The position numbers were made by a program, and so were the translations under genes. Under the pieces are notes generated by a model. That model was not told the origin of the DNA and did not search any database. It saw nothing but the letters and a program-made list of their open reading frames with translations. From NCBI GenBank assembly GCA_032073245.1, contig DAMANX010000028.1:3304-67303 (forward strand): a stretch of 64,000 bases of DNA. The letters are read 5' to 3'. Origin of the DNA: QVMG01 sp032073245 (lineage in GTDB: Bacteria; Bacteroidota; Bacteroidia; Bacteroidales; Tannerellaceae). Position 1 is the stretch's first letter, and each line of letters starts with the position of its first letter. Positions 9,992 through 19,568 of the stretch are shown piece by piece.

Positions 9992-11224
9992 TTATTTGAT
10001 CGCCTTATCTTTCAAGAAAGGTTTTCCGTTCCAGGCCTTTTTAGCTGTCCAATCTTGTGCAGCATCTGTCCAGAAAGCATGATCGGCAGGAAGTCCGAGG
10101 GGCAGGAAAGCTAAAGACGTAATATATAAACTTCCATTATTGCTATAATAGTCAGCAATATCCGGTTGATGCCCAGCGAAACCCAATTGGAGAAATCCGG
10201 CTTTATTAAAATTTCCATCGACCGAAAACATACGTTTCATAACTGCGGTTAATGCACTTCTTACCTGCCCGTAAGTGAGAGTTTCCGGCAATTCATATTT
10301 CCATACCAAAAGAGCTAAAGGTTGGAAAGTTCCCATACGATAAGTAACCGACCGTCCCACTGCAGGATAAGTTCCTTCGGGTGATATCATACGCTCCAGT
10401 ATGTCGCCAAAGCGTTGCATACGTTCTAATGCCGGTCCAAAACCTTGTGTATTAATCTTCTTCTTCTCCTTCAAAACATCCAGAATCTCAACGTACATAG
10501 GTTGAATAACATAACTATTGTAGTAATCAAATGCAAAGTGAGGCCCGTCCGAATACCATCCGTCTCCCACATACCATTCTTCTGTTTTCCGGACACCTAT
10601 ATCAATACGGAAAGCATCATAGCTTTCGTCAATAGAGAGCATGAATGTTTCTACCATAGCCCCAAACAGAAGCCAATTACTATAAGCCGGTTTAAAACGC
10701 CGTAATCCCTGGAATTCTTTAATGTAGCGTTCTTTTGTAACCTTATCCAATGGTTCCCAAAGCTGTTTGGGAGCACGAAGGAAGCTATTTGCAATATACG
10801 AAGCGTCTACCAATGCCTGTGGCTCTTTATCCCATTCCAGATAATCCGGGTTATTGGGGTCAACCGCATTGGCATAACTTTTCAAAGCCCATTCACGTAG
10901 TTGCTTGCGTTGTTTGCCTTCATTCGTATTATCATCCGGTAAGGAAAGCCATGGAGCTAATCCCGACATCAGGCGGCCGAAAGTTTCCATATAGATAACA
11001 TGCTTGCTGTGGTGTTGCCAAAGCGGAGAGTATTCCGTCTCCATATTCTTTACGAGTTCACCCCGGCTCATATTTTTCAAAACCGGTTCAGCCATTTGGT
11101 AAAGCAAGTCCGTCCAGTATTTACGGTCGTTGTTTTGCTGGATTTCTGATTCGGAAGCAATCAGGGAAATACTGTTTGTGGCAAATAATGCCAACAATAT
11201 AAAATATAAGATGTTCTTTTTCAT
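9992..11224 (-). CDS. DUF2264 family protein (GH154-like), exported
   Basis: The protein has 410 residues with a signal peptide (MKKNILYFILLALFATNSISLIAS region). Family hallmarks of DUF2264 are visible: WTDLLYQMAEPVLKNMSRGEL at about 37-57, IYMETFGRLMSGLAPWL near 78-94, KPAYSNWLLFGAMVETF near 178-194 and DGWYSDGPHFAFDYYNSYVIQPMY near 221-244. The last is typical of an alpha/alpha-barrel active site. DUF2264 has been recognised in CAZy as GH154, with beta-glucuronidase activity reported for a Bacteroides member; this is recalled, not checked. With GH88 and a uronate lyase nearby, an exo-acting glucuronidase fits well. It is translated 7 bp after the phosphodiesterase gene and so is in the same operon. 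Confidence 0.8.
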   Translation of the reverse strand: MKKNILYFILLALFATNSISLIASESEIQQNNDRKYWTDLLYQMAEPVLKNMSRGELVKNMETEYSPLWQHHSKHVIYMETFGRLMSGLAPWLSLPDDNTNEGKQRKQLREWALKSYANAVDPNNPDYLEWDKEPQALVDASYIANSFLRAPKQLWEPLDKVTKERYIKEFQGLRRFKPAYSNWLLFGAMVETFMLSIDESYDAFRIDIGVRKTEEWYVGDGWYSDGPHFAFDYYNSYVIQPMYVEILDVLKEKKKINTQGFGPALERMQRFGDILERMISPEGTYPAVGRSVTYRMGTFQPLALLVWKYELPETLTYGQVRSALTAVMKRMFSVDGNFNKAGFLQLGFAGHQPDIADYYSNNGSLYITSLAFLPLGLPADHAFWTDAAQDWTAKKAWNGKPFLKDKAIK

Positions 11225-11231
11225 TGTATAA

Positions 11232-12122
11232 TTATTTAAAAGCTGATTTCACCGGACGGCCAATCCACACCTGTGGTTGTTTCAATCCCAATATATAAGC
11301 AATAGTGGCAGCATTATCATAAACCATCAGGCTCTCCTGTATCTTATGTCCTGCTTTTACATTCTTACCCCATATAATATAGGGTACTTGCATTTCTTGC
11401 ATTGTCTTTCCCCCATGTCCCTTTTCAATGCCACCGTGATCGGAGATAAAGATGACAATTGTATTTTGAGCCATTCCATTATCCTCAATGGCTTGAATGA
11501 TTTCACCGACGTAGCTGTCGATCTTCTTACACTCTTCAGTATATTCCGGACTTCCCCATCCGTGTCCATGGCCTTTTCCATCAGGTTGTGCAAAATAGAT
11601 GAATGAGAAAAGAGGTTTCTTCTGATTCAGGAAATCAATAGATTCACGTACCACTTCACGGTCTTTACCCGGCAAATCACGGTTAATATTTACTGCTTCC
11701 TTTTCAAACAGATAACCAATTCCCGACCAGGAATAAAAAATACCCGTTTGCGCTTGCGGATATTTATCGCGTATCAAACCGAACACCCCCGGAAACATTC
11801 CATACTGATTAAGCTCACGTGAAGGAAGATCCGGTGTTTGACTTCCCCAATCGGTAAATCCATGTAATTCCGGCCCGGCTCCCATCAATATAGAAGCCCA
11901 ATTCACTGCGCTTGATGAGGGTAAGACCGAACGCATTTCCAATGACGAAGCCCCTTCCTTCATAAGTTTTTCCAAATGAGGAAAACTCCCTTGATGCTCT
12001 TTTAAGATAAAAGAACCCAATCCGTCGGCTCCGATAAACACTACATGCTTTACTCCTTTGAGTTGTGCCGAAAGGCCGGCGCATATAAACAAAGAGAAAA
12101 TAAATAAGATTGTTTTTTTCAT
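11232..12122 (-). CDS. Exported alkaline-phosphatase-superfamily phosphodiesterase (type I PDE/NPP-like)
   Basis: The protein has 296 residues with a signal peptide ending near LSAQ. Metal ligands of the alkaline phosphatase superfamily are in order: GADG (Asp33), QPDGKGHGHG (Asp181, His185), SDHGG (Asp228, His229) and KGHGGK (His236). The nucleophile position is within PSSSAVNW (Ser69-72), where NPP-type enzymes have Thr or Ser and sulfatases have Cys in CxPxR. It is therefore a phosphodiesterase or phosphatase, not a sulfatase. It is the first gene of the PUL 1 operon, opposite the HTCS. A role in removing a phosphate-linked substituent from the glycan is possible, but this is inference. 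Confidence 0.8.
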   Translation of the reverse strand: MKKTILFIFSLFICAGLSAQLKGVKHVVFIGADGLGSFILKEHQGSFPHLEKLMKEGASSLEMRSVLPSSSAVNWASILMGAGPELHGFTDWGSQTPDLPSRELNQYGMFPGVFGLIRDKYPQAQTGIFYSWSGIGYLFEKEAVNINRDLPGKDREVVRESIDFLNQKKPLFSFIYFAQPDGKGHGHGWGSPEYTEECKKIDSYVGEIIQAIEDNGMAQNTIVIFISDHGGIEKGHGGKTMQEMQVPYIIWGKNVKAGHKIQESLMVYDNAATIAYILGLKQPQVWIGRPVKSAFK

Positions 12123-12156
12123 GATACTATTTGTTTTTACATAATTCTAGTGAAGG

Positions 12157-12164
12157 CAAAAATA
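12157..12164 (-). promoter_or_regulatory. Candidate -7 promoter box for the PUL 1 operon
   Basis: The minus strand reads TATTTTTG, matching the Bacteroides -7 consensus TAnnTTTG, 35 bp before the phosphodiesterase start. No clear -33 TTTG lies at the usual distance, which is common for activator-dependent PUL promoters. Confidence 0.45.
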
Positions 12165-12318
12165 GAGCCTCAAAGCACTCTCTCTTATCCTATTTCAGTC
12201 CGTATTATTTATACAATAGTCCAAATCCGTAAATTTAACATCCTTCTTCCTTTATGCCTTTCCTTTACCTTTTTCCCTTAGAATATCTAGTTCGTTTTAG
12301 CTATAGAATTTATCTGCT

Positions 12319-12394
12319 CACAGCTGTGCAATATATATTGCACGGCTGTGGAATAATAATTGCACAACTGTGAAATATATATTGCACAGCTGTG
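12319..12394. repeat. Four-unit palindrome array, exact 22-bp period (array 1)
   Basis: The palindrome CACAGCTGTG or a one- or two-base variant occurs at 12319, 12341, 12363 and 12385. The variants are CACGGCTGTG (unit 2) and CACAACTGTG (unit 3). The 12-bp spacers are all A/T-rich (AATATATATT, AATAATAATT). The outermost units extend the symmetry so that the whole block is nearly one large palindrome (TCTGCTCA...TGAGCAGA). It lies in the 443-bp gap between the divergent PUL 1 operon and the HTCS gene. The rest of that gap (12165-12310 and 12400-12565) shows no gene. Confidence 0.9.
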
Positions 12395-12565
12395 AGCAGA
12401 TTATTTTTATTGCAAGAAAACACTAAAAGTCCTGCATAAAACAGCTAATCTCCAGGCATAAGGAAGTTAAAAGAATAGATAACTATTTTATGTTAAGGAA
12501 AAAAGTTGTAATATTGTTGAGGGGATAGCATTTAAACAGACTCTTTTAATCACTGCAAAAGTTTC

Positions 12566-14755
12566 ATGAAACATTTATTTCTCTTTACGTTATGGATATG
12601 CTGCGCTTTTTCAGCTTATCCAATTTACTTTAAGCAAGTGGGCATTGAAGACGGGCTTTCTCAGCTATCGGTTGTAAGCATATATCAGGATCAGTTGGGG
12701 AGGATGTGGTTTGGCACTTTGGAAGGGTTGAATAGGTACGATGGTGAGAGTATTGTTACCTATAAACCCAACCAACAAGCAGGGGAGGAGAGTGGAAAGC
12801 CATTCCAGTCGCTTTCGGGTAACGAAGTTTATCCGATTGTGGGAGATGCTGCCGGTAATATATTTATAAAAGCTGACCGTTCTTTGATGAAATATGATAT
12901 TCGTGCGGAAAGTTTTCATCTGATAAGGGATAAAGGAGTAGCGACTGTTGCTTCCCATAATGGAGAGATATGGACGATTGTAGATGATTCTGTCTTGCGC
13001 TGGGATGAAACAAACCAACAATTAATCCCTTTTCTGAAAACTGATTTACCACGTCTGATAACACGGATTATGTGGGATAGCAGTAATCGTTTGTGGATTG
13101 GAACGCTGGCAGGATTATATGTTTATGAAGAGGGTAAAGAAATTTCATGCGTAATACCCGAACATGATATTTATAGCCTGTATGAGGATAGGTTTCATAA
13201 TCTATGGATAAGCACACGAATGGAAGGGTTATACCGGATAAATGCAGGAGGTGGAATAGATAAGTTTCTTCCCGAACCGGATAATCCATATTCAATCGCC
13301 AGTAACCAAACCCGTGAGTTTGTAGAAGACAATCAGGGAAATCTCTGGATAGGAACCTTTAAGGGATTATGTAAATATGATCGGTTATCCGGTAATTTTA
13401 CCACTTATCCGCAGGATATTCTTCCCGGAAGTTTATCTCATTCCTCTGTTTTTTCGTTGTGTAAAGATTCCCAAGGAACTATCTGGGTGGGCACATATTA
13501 TGGAGGTATCAATTATTTCAACCCAGAAAGTGATATTTATACTTATTATGCAGCAAGTACCTCCCGGGATGATTGCCTGAATTTTCCGTTTATCGGTAAT
13601 ATGGTTGAAGATGATGACGGCAATATCTGGATATGCACAGAAGGAGGAGGGCTGAACTTCCTCGATCGTAAGAATCGTCAGTTTAGGCATTTTACGGCAT
13701 CTGAAAAAGGTAATACTATCCGGGAGAATAACCTGAAAAGTATTTATTATGACAGGAAGCGTAATAAAGTATACATAGGAACTCATACGGGAGGATTGAG
13801 TATATATGATATAAAAACAAAAAGATTCCGGAATTTTCTGCAGGAGCGTAACCCGGTTGCACCACATAGTATTATTCAGGATATGAAAGTATATCAGGAT
13901 AAACTTGTTTTTCTCGACCGGGAAGGGCTATTTGTTCTGGATATGGATACCGAAGAAATAAGTCCGTTGTTCCCTAACGTTTCTTATAATAACAGGCCTT
14001 ATGCCGGCCTTAATTTTATGATCGATTCAAAAGGATATGTCTGGTTGACTAAAACGAATAGAATAATCCGTATCAAAATAGAAGATGGTTCCGAAGAAGT
14101 TCTTTCTCCGGAGAAAAATGGTTTGGGTACATTCAGCGCTTTGAAGATACTTGAAACTAAAGATGGAAGAATATATGTAGGAACCCGTGGGTCCGGCCTT
14201 TTCTTATTCAACGAAGAAGAAAATACTTTTAAACAGTTTACGGCAGAAGAAAATTACCTGCTTAGTAATTATTGCTATAATCTGGCAGAATCGCAAAATG
14301 GACATTTGATAGTAACCAGTGACAAAGGAGTTTCTTTTTTCGATCCGGTAAAAGGGATGGTTAAACAAGTACGTTTGGATTCGGGATTACCCATCACATC
14401 GATAAATCTCGATTGTGGCGTGCTTATGTGTGAAGATGGCGAGATTTTTGTGGGAAGTGCCGATGGGCTGGTTTCTTTTTATGAAGAAGACCTTTATAAA
14501 AGCAATAAGAATTACCGTCTTTATTTCTCTGATCTTTATATACACAACAATAAAGTCTATCCCAGGGATAAGTCAGGTGTGTTATCAACAGTTCTGTCAT
14601 ATAATGATAATCTCTCTTTGCATTACAAGCAGAATAACCTGATTTTTCATTTTGCGTCCGATAACTATATCCATACACAAAAGAATACTTCGTATGAATA
14701 TATGTTAGAGGGATTTGATGCTAAATGGATACCTACAACTAAAACCAGTATTTAA
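12566..14755 (+). pseudogene. Hybrid two-component system (HTCS), N-terminal sensor part, separated by a frameshift
   Basis: The ORF codes for 729 residues: signal peptide (MKHLFLFTLWICCAFSAYP) and then two seven-bladed propellers built from Reg_prop repeats. Examples are MWFGTLEGLNRYDG, LWIGTLAGLYVY, LWIGTFKGLCKYDR, IWVGTYYGGINYF and VYIGTHTGGLSIYD. The frame then enters the Y_Y_Y domain (YEYMLEGFDAKW) and stops at 14753-14755 inside it. Normal HTCS proteins continue through a membrane segment into a histidine kinase, receiver and AraC-type HTH in one chain of about 1300-1400 residues. The missing part follows in another frame (14715-16589), and the combined length fits. Either the gene is a recent pseudogene or there is a base-calling error near 14748-14753. 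It should sense the periplasmic oligosaccharide of PUL 1 and activate the divergent operon. Confidence 0.85.
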
Positions 14756-16589
14756 TCTGAACCCGGGAAAATATACTTTGCGAGTAAGGGAAAAGGACTC
14801 TTATAATGATCAACATTTACGTCATATTGATATGGCAATACAGATTCATTCACCCTATTATGCAACTCCGTTGGCTCTCTTTATATATCTTATTATTATA
14901 TCTTCCATATTGTATGCCATTACACGTTTCCGGTTAAGTAAAATGAGACTGGCTGCATCTTTGGAGACTGAACGAAAAGATAAAGAGAGAATAGAAGAGA
15001 TTAACCAGGCGAAGCTTCTATTCTTTACAAATATCAGTCATGAATTTAAAACGCCGCTTACATTAATAATCTCGCAGATTGATTTGTTATTACAAAACAG
15101 GTCGTTGGCTCCCCCGGTGTACAATAGTATACTTAAAACATATAAACATGCCGGGCAGTTGCGCCATCTGATCAATGAGTTATTAGATTTCCGGAAACTG
15201 GAGCAAAAGCATGTTAGGTTGAAAATTACGGAAAAAGATATAATACCATTCCTGAAAGAAATATACCTAACGTTTCATGAATACGCTTCTCCTCGTGGGA
15301 TTAGTTATAACTTTAAAACAGAAAAAGAAAACCTGCTTTGTTGGTTCGATCCGGAGCAATTGCAGAAAGTGTTTAATAATTTGTTGTCGAATGCGTTTAA
15401 ATATACCAAGGAAAAAGGATTTATTGATATTGTTGTATTGGAAACCGATACGCATGTAATTGTAAAAGTGATAGATAATGGTATAGGTATAGAGGTACAG
15501 GAAAGAGACAAAGTATTCGATAGATTTTATCAGGCAGGAAATAATAAGGAAGCAACACAAGGAGGCACAGGAGCAGGGATTGGCCTGGCTTTATCAAAAA
15601 ACATAATAGATTTACATCATGGGGATATTTCCGTTGAAAGTAGCCCCGGATATGGTAGTGTTTTCACCGTTTCATTACAAAAGGGAAAAGCTCATTTTGA
15701 AGAAGATGCAACTATAACATTTGTTCCCGAAGAAGAACAGGATATAATAAATACCGCTATTCCTGAGACTGAATTTACCGAACAACTCATTGAAGTAGCA
15801 GATTTATATTCAGAGGGCGTAAAGAAAGATGAGCTCTATACAATACTTATTGTAGAAGATAAAGAAGAATTATTACAGATATTATCCACCTTATTTACTC
15901 CGCTTTATCGTGTTTTGTTGGCACATGATGGGGAAGAAGGACTCACAATTGCCAGAGAGGTAAAACCTGATTTAATATTAAGTGATGTGATGATGCCGAA
16001 AATGTCGGGTATTGAAATGTGTTTCCGAATAAAAAGTGATAGGGATACATCTCATATCCCAGTGGTTTTATTGACTGCCCTGACGTCTGCGGAAAAGAAT
16101 ATTGAAGGATTTCAACGGGGAGCTGATGATTATATACCTAAACCTTTTAATTCAAAGGTATTACTGGCACGTTGCAATAACCTGATCAGAAACCGGATTA
16201 TATTGCAACAACGGTTACAAAACCAACAAAACTTTGATATCCAGCTTCTGGCAAATAACAGTCTTGATAAGCAGTTTCTGGAACAGGTAGAAAAGATTAT
16301 TGAAGATAATTATAAAGACCCTGACTTCGGAATAAACCAATTAACAAAAGAATTAGCGATGAGCCGTTCTTCCTTATTTGCGAAGTTCAAAGCATTGACT
16401 GGAGTTACTCCTAATGATTATATCTTAAATATGAAACTAAAGCAGGCTGCAACTTTATTAAAAAGTAATCCACAACTGCAAATAGTTGAAATATCCGAAC
16501 AGTTAGGATTTAATTCCCAGCAATATTTCAGCCGGTGTTTTAAGGCTAAATTTAATATGACACCGTTGGAGTTTAGGAAGAAGAAATAA
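14715..16589 (+). pseudogene. HTCS, C-terminal part (membrane segment, kinase, receiver, AraC HTH)
   Basis: This frame overlaps the sensor ORF by 41 bp. It resumes the Y_Y_Y domain at FNLNPGKYTLRVREKD (about 13-28), followed by a membrane helix (about 50-70). The kinase has NISHEFKTPLTL with phospho-accepting His109, N-box NNLLSNAFKYT (221-231), and glycine boxes DNGIGI and GAGIGLALS (287-294). The receiver has ILSDVMMPKM with Asp424 and the conserved Lys in IPKPFN. The AraC-family HTH fills about 525-624 (LFAKFKALTGVTPNDYI and AATLLKSNP..IVEISEQLGF). All catalytic residues are intact, so decay, if real, is recent. The ATG at 14715 is only the first in-frame Met, not a likely natural start. 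Confidence 0.85.
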
Positions 16590-16610
16590 CTTACTGTTTA
16601 TATATTATTG

Positions 16611-16646
16611 ATAGCAAGTATAGTAATTAGTTACTATACTTGCTAT
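16611..16646. terminator. Bidirectional hairpin terminator, 16-bp perfect stem
   Basis: Arms 16611-16626 (ATAGCAAGTATAGTAA) and 16631-16646 are perfect complements with a TTAG loop. It lies between the convergent ends of the HTCS (+) and the DUF1097 gene (-), serving both. Confidence 0.85.
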
Positions 16647-16656
16647 TTATAATATA

Positions 16657-17190
16657 TCACGAAGAAGCATCTTCTTTAGCTACCTTAGCTTCATATCTGG
16701 AACGCAATGCAACCGTTACGAATCCAAATATTAATCCGATAACGCAATACACCATAATAGTGAAAGCTGCTATCTCAAAGGTTGCCCCAGGTACGTAACT
16801 CATAAATCCGAAGAATGCACCGGCACCAATAAATAGGGCAGGAATAAGGGAAGTCCATTCGTTTCTTTCACCGAAAATAGCAAGAAAGGCAATTAGTCCT
16901 ACAGCGATAGGTAGTCCGAAGAAAGTAAGTGAAGTAGAGAAAATCCCTCCTAATACCATGATTAGTATGGAGGCAATAATCCCAACACCGTAAGAAATAA
17001 AAGCTTTTATTCCTCCTTTTACATTACAACCAGCAAGAAAGTAAACAGCCCAGGATTGGAAGGCTACCCATCCAAAACCTACATTACCTTCAGGTGGCAT
17101 AGAAGGTGATAATAACTGATCCACGATCTGGATAAAGAATGCAAGTACACCAATAATAAGTGGAATGACAACGAACTTTTTTAATGACAT
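16657..17190 (-). CDS. DUF1097-family integral membrane protein
   Basis: The protein has 177 residues with four to five membrane helices (starts near 8, 45, 63, 90, 118 and 140). It resembles DUF1097 (YcdZ-like) proteins in length and in the motif SWAVYFLAGCNVKGGIKAFISY near 47-68. Its function is unknown; in other bacteria such small inner-membrane proteins are sometimes placed next to transporters. It lies 43 bp after the beta-helix gene at the end of the PUL 2 run, before a terminator, so co-expression with PUL 2 is plausible. It is unusual as a PUL member, because no other inner-membrane carrier is present in this PUL. Confidence 0.6.
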   Translation of the reverse strand: MSLKKFVVIPLIIGVLAFFIQIVDQLLSPSMPPEGNVGFGWVAFQSWAVYFLAGCNVKGGIKAFISYGVGIIASILIMVLGGIFSTSLTFFGLPIAVGLIAFLAIFGERNEWTSLIPALFIGAGAFFGFMSYVPGATFEIAAFTIMVYCVIGLIFGFVTVALRSRYEAKVAKEDASS

Positions 17191-17233
17191 GTCTGTGTGT
17201 TTTAAATGATTAATAATATGGTATAATTAGGTT

Positions 17234-19552
17234 TTATCTGAAATTAATCCTCTTTTCTTCTTCGTTTTGATTACGATAAATTGTAACCTGCAGTCTTCCA
17301 CGCCATCTGTTTTCTTCTGTCAGAGCATAGACTTCTTCAATAGAAGAAACCTCTTTTTTATTGATACTACGAATTATATCATTTTTCTGTAAGCCGGCTT
17401 CACTTATCATACTTCCATCTTCAACACTAATAATTAAAATGTTTTTTTTGCCATCCAAGCCTTTTATTACTTTGATGCCAGCGCCCAACCATTCATATTC
17501 TTTAGAATCGTCACTAGGGTCGACTAATTGAACGGAAGGAAAAACAGGCTGTTCGGCAATAGCTTTTAGGGTAGGGGAGTATACTCCAAAACGATCCATG
17601 GGGATATTCTCAAATCCGATAGTAAAAGGTATGCTTCCATTGGTAAGAGTATAGTCACCCTCTTTCGCGTTTGCAAATCGTAATTCACCACTTATACTAT
17701 GGATATCGGTACCATCTTTCCTAACCTTATCAAGTGATACCTGATTGGAGAAGAAGTTATAATCAACCTTTTCTCCCCAGCTTTTAATTTGAATGGGGAA
17801 ATAGGGTTGCATAAACACATTGCGTTGTATGATATCTCCACTCTTTAAAAACCATACATGTGGATGGAGGGAACTATTAATGACCAGATTGTTTTCTACT
17901 TTACGGTAAAATCCTTCCCTGAGTTTTATACCTCCCCGTAGACATACATTATTGTATATATGATAGTTGGAACTTCCATCATCCAGATCAATATCCCATC
18001 CATGGTCGCAACGGAACCGGTTATTACGGATAATGGTTGTATATATAGCATCCAATAGTATAATATCCTGATGTTCTTCTGTCAACTTATGCATTATAGC
18101 GGAATTGGGATGCCAAAAACGGTCTCTACCCCAGGAATTGAATGCGCCGTGATCACTTGTTTCGAGAACGGTTTCAAAAACATCATTATATTCAAGGATA
18201 TGTCCACCGAATGCCCCATCGCCAATATTTATTCCGGCCCGTGGGATACGATAAATAGTATTGTGCCGTACATTGATTAAGGCAGCAATCTGAATTTGAA
18301 CGCCTGCAACCTGCTTTTCAATAAGTCCGATGTCATGGATTAGATTGTCTTCTACTGTACATTCGCGAGGGTAAAGGCTGTTTTTGGGTCCTGGAGTTAA
18401 ATCCATTTCTTCATAGGGTACAAAATTATAATATCCTAATGAGCCGGAACGTACAGCTGTAGTATCGCCAACCAGGCATATAGCACTGGAACCAATATGA
18501 TGGATATGATTACTTATTATTGAGTTATTGAGATTATATCTGCTAAGGAATATCGCATTTCCTCCTAATTCAGTAAATTCACAATTGGAGATAATACAGT
18601 CCTTCGTGTTTTCCAGCATTACTGCTGCCCCACGGTAAATGCCCCAGTCGCTTCGCATAAGGCTTTCATACGGATGCAAAATGGTACGCAATGTATGTGT
18701 GAAACAAATATCCTTTATTGTTACATTAGAGAGACTGTTATTTTCATCTCTGCCTCGTAGCTCAATCAGATGAGGAAGAGTAACAATCTCTACACAAAGT
18801 TCTTCCGGTTTCTCATTAGAATAAGGATAGTAGTATAATATTTTCTCTTTTTTATCAAGAAACCATTCACCGGGAACGTCTAGTTCTTCTCGTATGTTTT
18901 CAACATATCGTAATTCGTTATGAATTGGTGAGTCGCGTATCACCTGATAGCCTCCTTCATAAGATAGAGTATCTTTCCCTTTTCCTGTGATAAGATAATG
19001 TTGACTCCCCCAACGTCCACTATGCATGGAATGAATATATCCTCCTACAGGGTCTTTCCATTTTTTTATTCTTTGGGAAGAAAGAGCATCTTTAGACGTA
19101 CCATTAAAGAGAACGCCTTCTTGATAATTGGGATAACGCGCAAGAATTCTTTTTTCACCGTTGATATATAGTTGATCAAAATTATCTTCTACCTGTGCCT
19201 GGTAGATATTATTTTTCCCTTTTTCCCATACGGGCGAAATACTTTTACTGCCTTTGAGCGTTACTGGCTCGTTTTGCCAGGAGGATATAAGAAGTTTTTT
19301 TCCGTGAAAGTCGTCATAACTTATAACTGCTGTTGAAGCCAATTGATAGACTCCTTCCCGGAAAAGAATACTGATTTCTTTCTCCCGGCTGTTTTTTGCT
19401 AATTGCAAAGCAGCTTCAAGAGTTCGAACAGGTGAATTTTGAGAACCATTATTCGAATCATTTCCCTGACCGGAAATGAAGATTGTTTGTTCTGCATGCA
19501 AATAACAGGCAAAACAGACCAATAATAAAGTGAACAATATATTTCTTTTCAT
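17234..19552 (-). CDS. Exported right-handed beta-helix protein with C-terminal PDZ domain (GH141-like layout)
   Basis: The protein has 772 residues with a signal peptide (cut near YLHAE). Residues 24-60 (IFISGQGNDSNNGSQNSPVRTL) are the common opening of PL/GH beta-helix proteins. Repeated short turns with N/I ladders (ISNCEFTELGGNAIFLS, NLIHDIGLIEKQVAGVQI, IIRNNRFRCDHGWDIDLDDGS) span about 270-610 and form a parallel beta-helix. The C-terminal 90 residues (VEDGSMISEAGLQKNDIIRSINKKEV) form a PDZ domain, which normally binds peptide tails. This arrangement resembles GH141 enzymes, reported to act on alpha-L-fucose in rhamnogalacturonan II, but that is family-level inference. It follows the GH29-like gene by 16 bp, so the pair may act on the same fucosylated side chain. 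Confidence 0.7.
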   Translation of the reverse strand: MKRNILFTLLLVCFACYLHAEQTIFISGQGNDSNNGSQNSPVRTLEAALQLAKNSREKEISILFREGVYQLASTAVISYDDFHGKKLLISSWQNEPVTLKGSKSISPVWEKGKNNIYQAQVEDNFDQLYINGEKRILARYPNYQEGVLFNGTSKDALSSQRIKKWKDPVGGYIHSMHSGRWGSQHYLITGKGKDTLSYEGGYQVIRDSPIHNELRYVENIREELDVPGEWFLDKKEKILYYYPYSNEKPEELCVEIVTLPHLIELRGRDENNSLSNVTIKDICFTHTLRTILHPYESLMRSDWGIYRGAAVMLENTKDCIISNCEFTELGGNAIFLSRYNLNNSIISNHIHHIGSSAICLVGDTTAVRSGSLGYYNFVPYEEMDLTPGPKNSLYPRECTVEDNLIHDIGLIEKQVAGVQIQIAALINVRHNTIYRIPRAGINIGDGAFGGHILEYNDVFETVLETSDHGAFNSWGRDRFWHPNSAIMHKLTEEHQDIILLDAIYTTIIRNNRFRCDHGWDIDLDDGSSNYHIYNNVCLRGGIKLREGFYRKVENNLVINSSLHPHVWFLKSGDIIQRNVFMQPYFPIQIKSWGEKVDYNFFSNQVSLDKVRKDGTDIHSISGELRFANAKEGDYTLTNGSIPFTIGFENIPMDRFGVYSPTLKAIAEQPVFPSVQLVDPSDDSKEYEWLGAGIKVIKGLDGKKNILIISVEDGSMISEAGLQKNDIIRSINKKEVSSIEEVYALTEENRWRGRLQVTIYRNQNEEEKRINFR

Positions 19553-19568
19553 GATACTCCGTTTCTGA

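Noticed and set aside
11232..12122. Phosphodiesterase gene as a sulfatase
   Set aside because: The nucleophile region is PSSSAVNW with no Cys or Ser in the CxPxR sulfatase signature.
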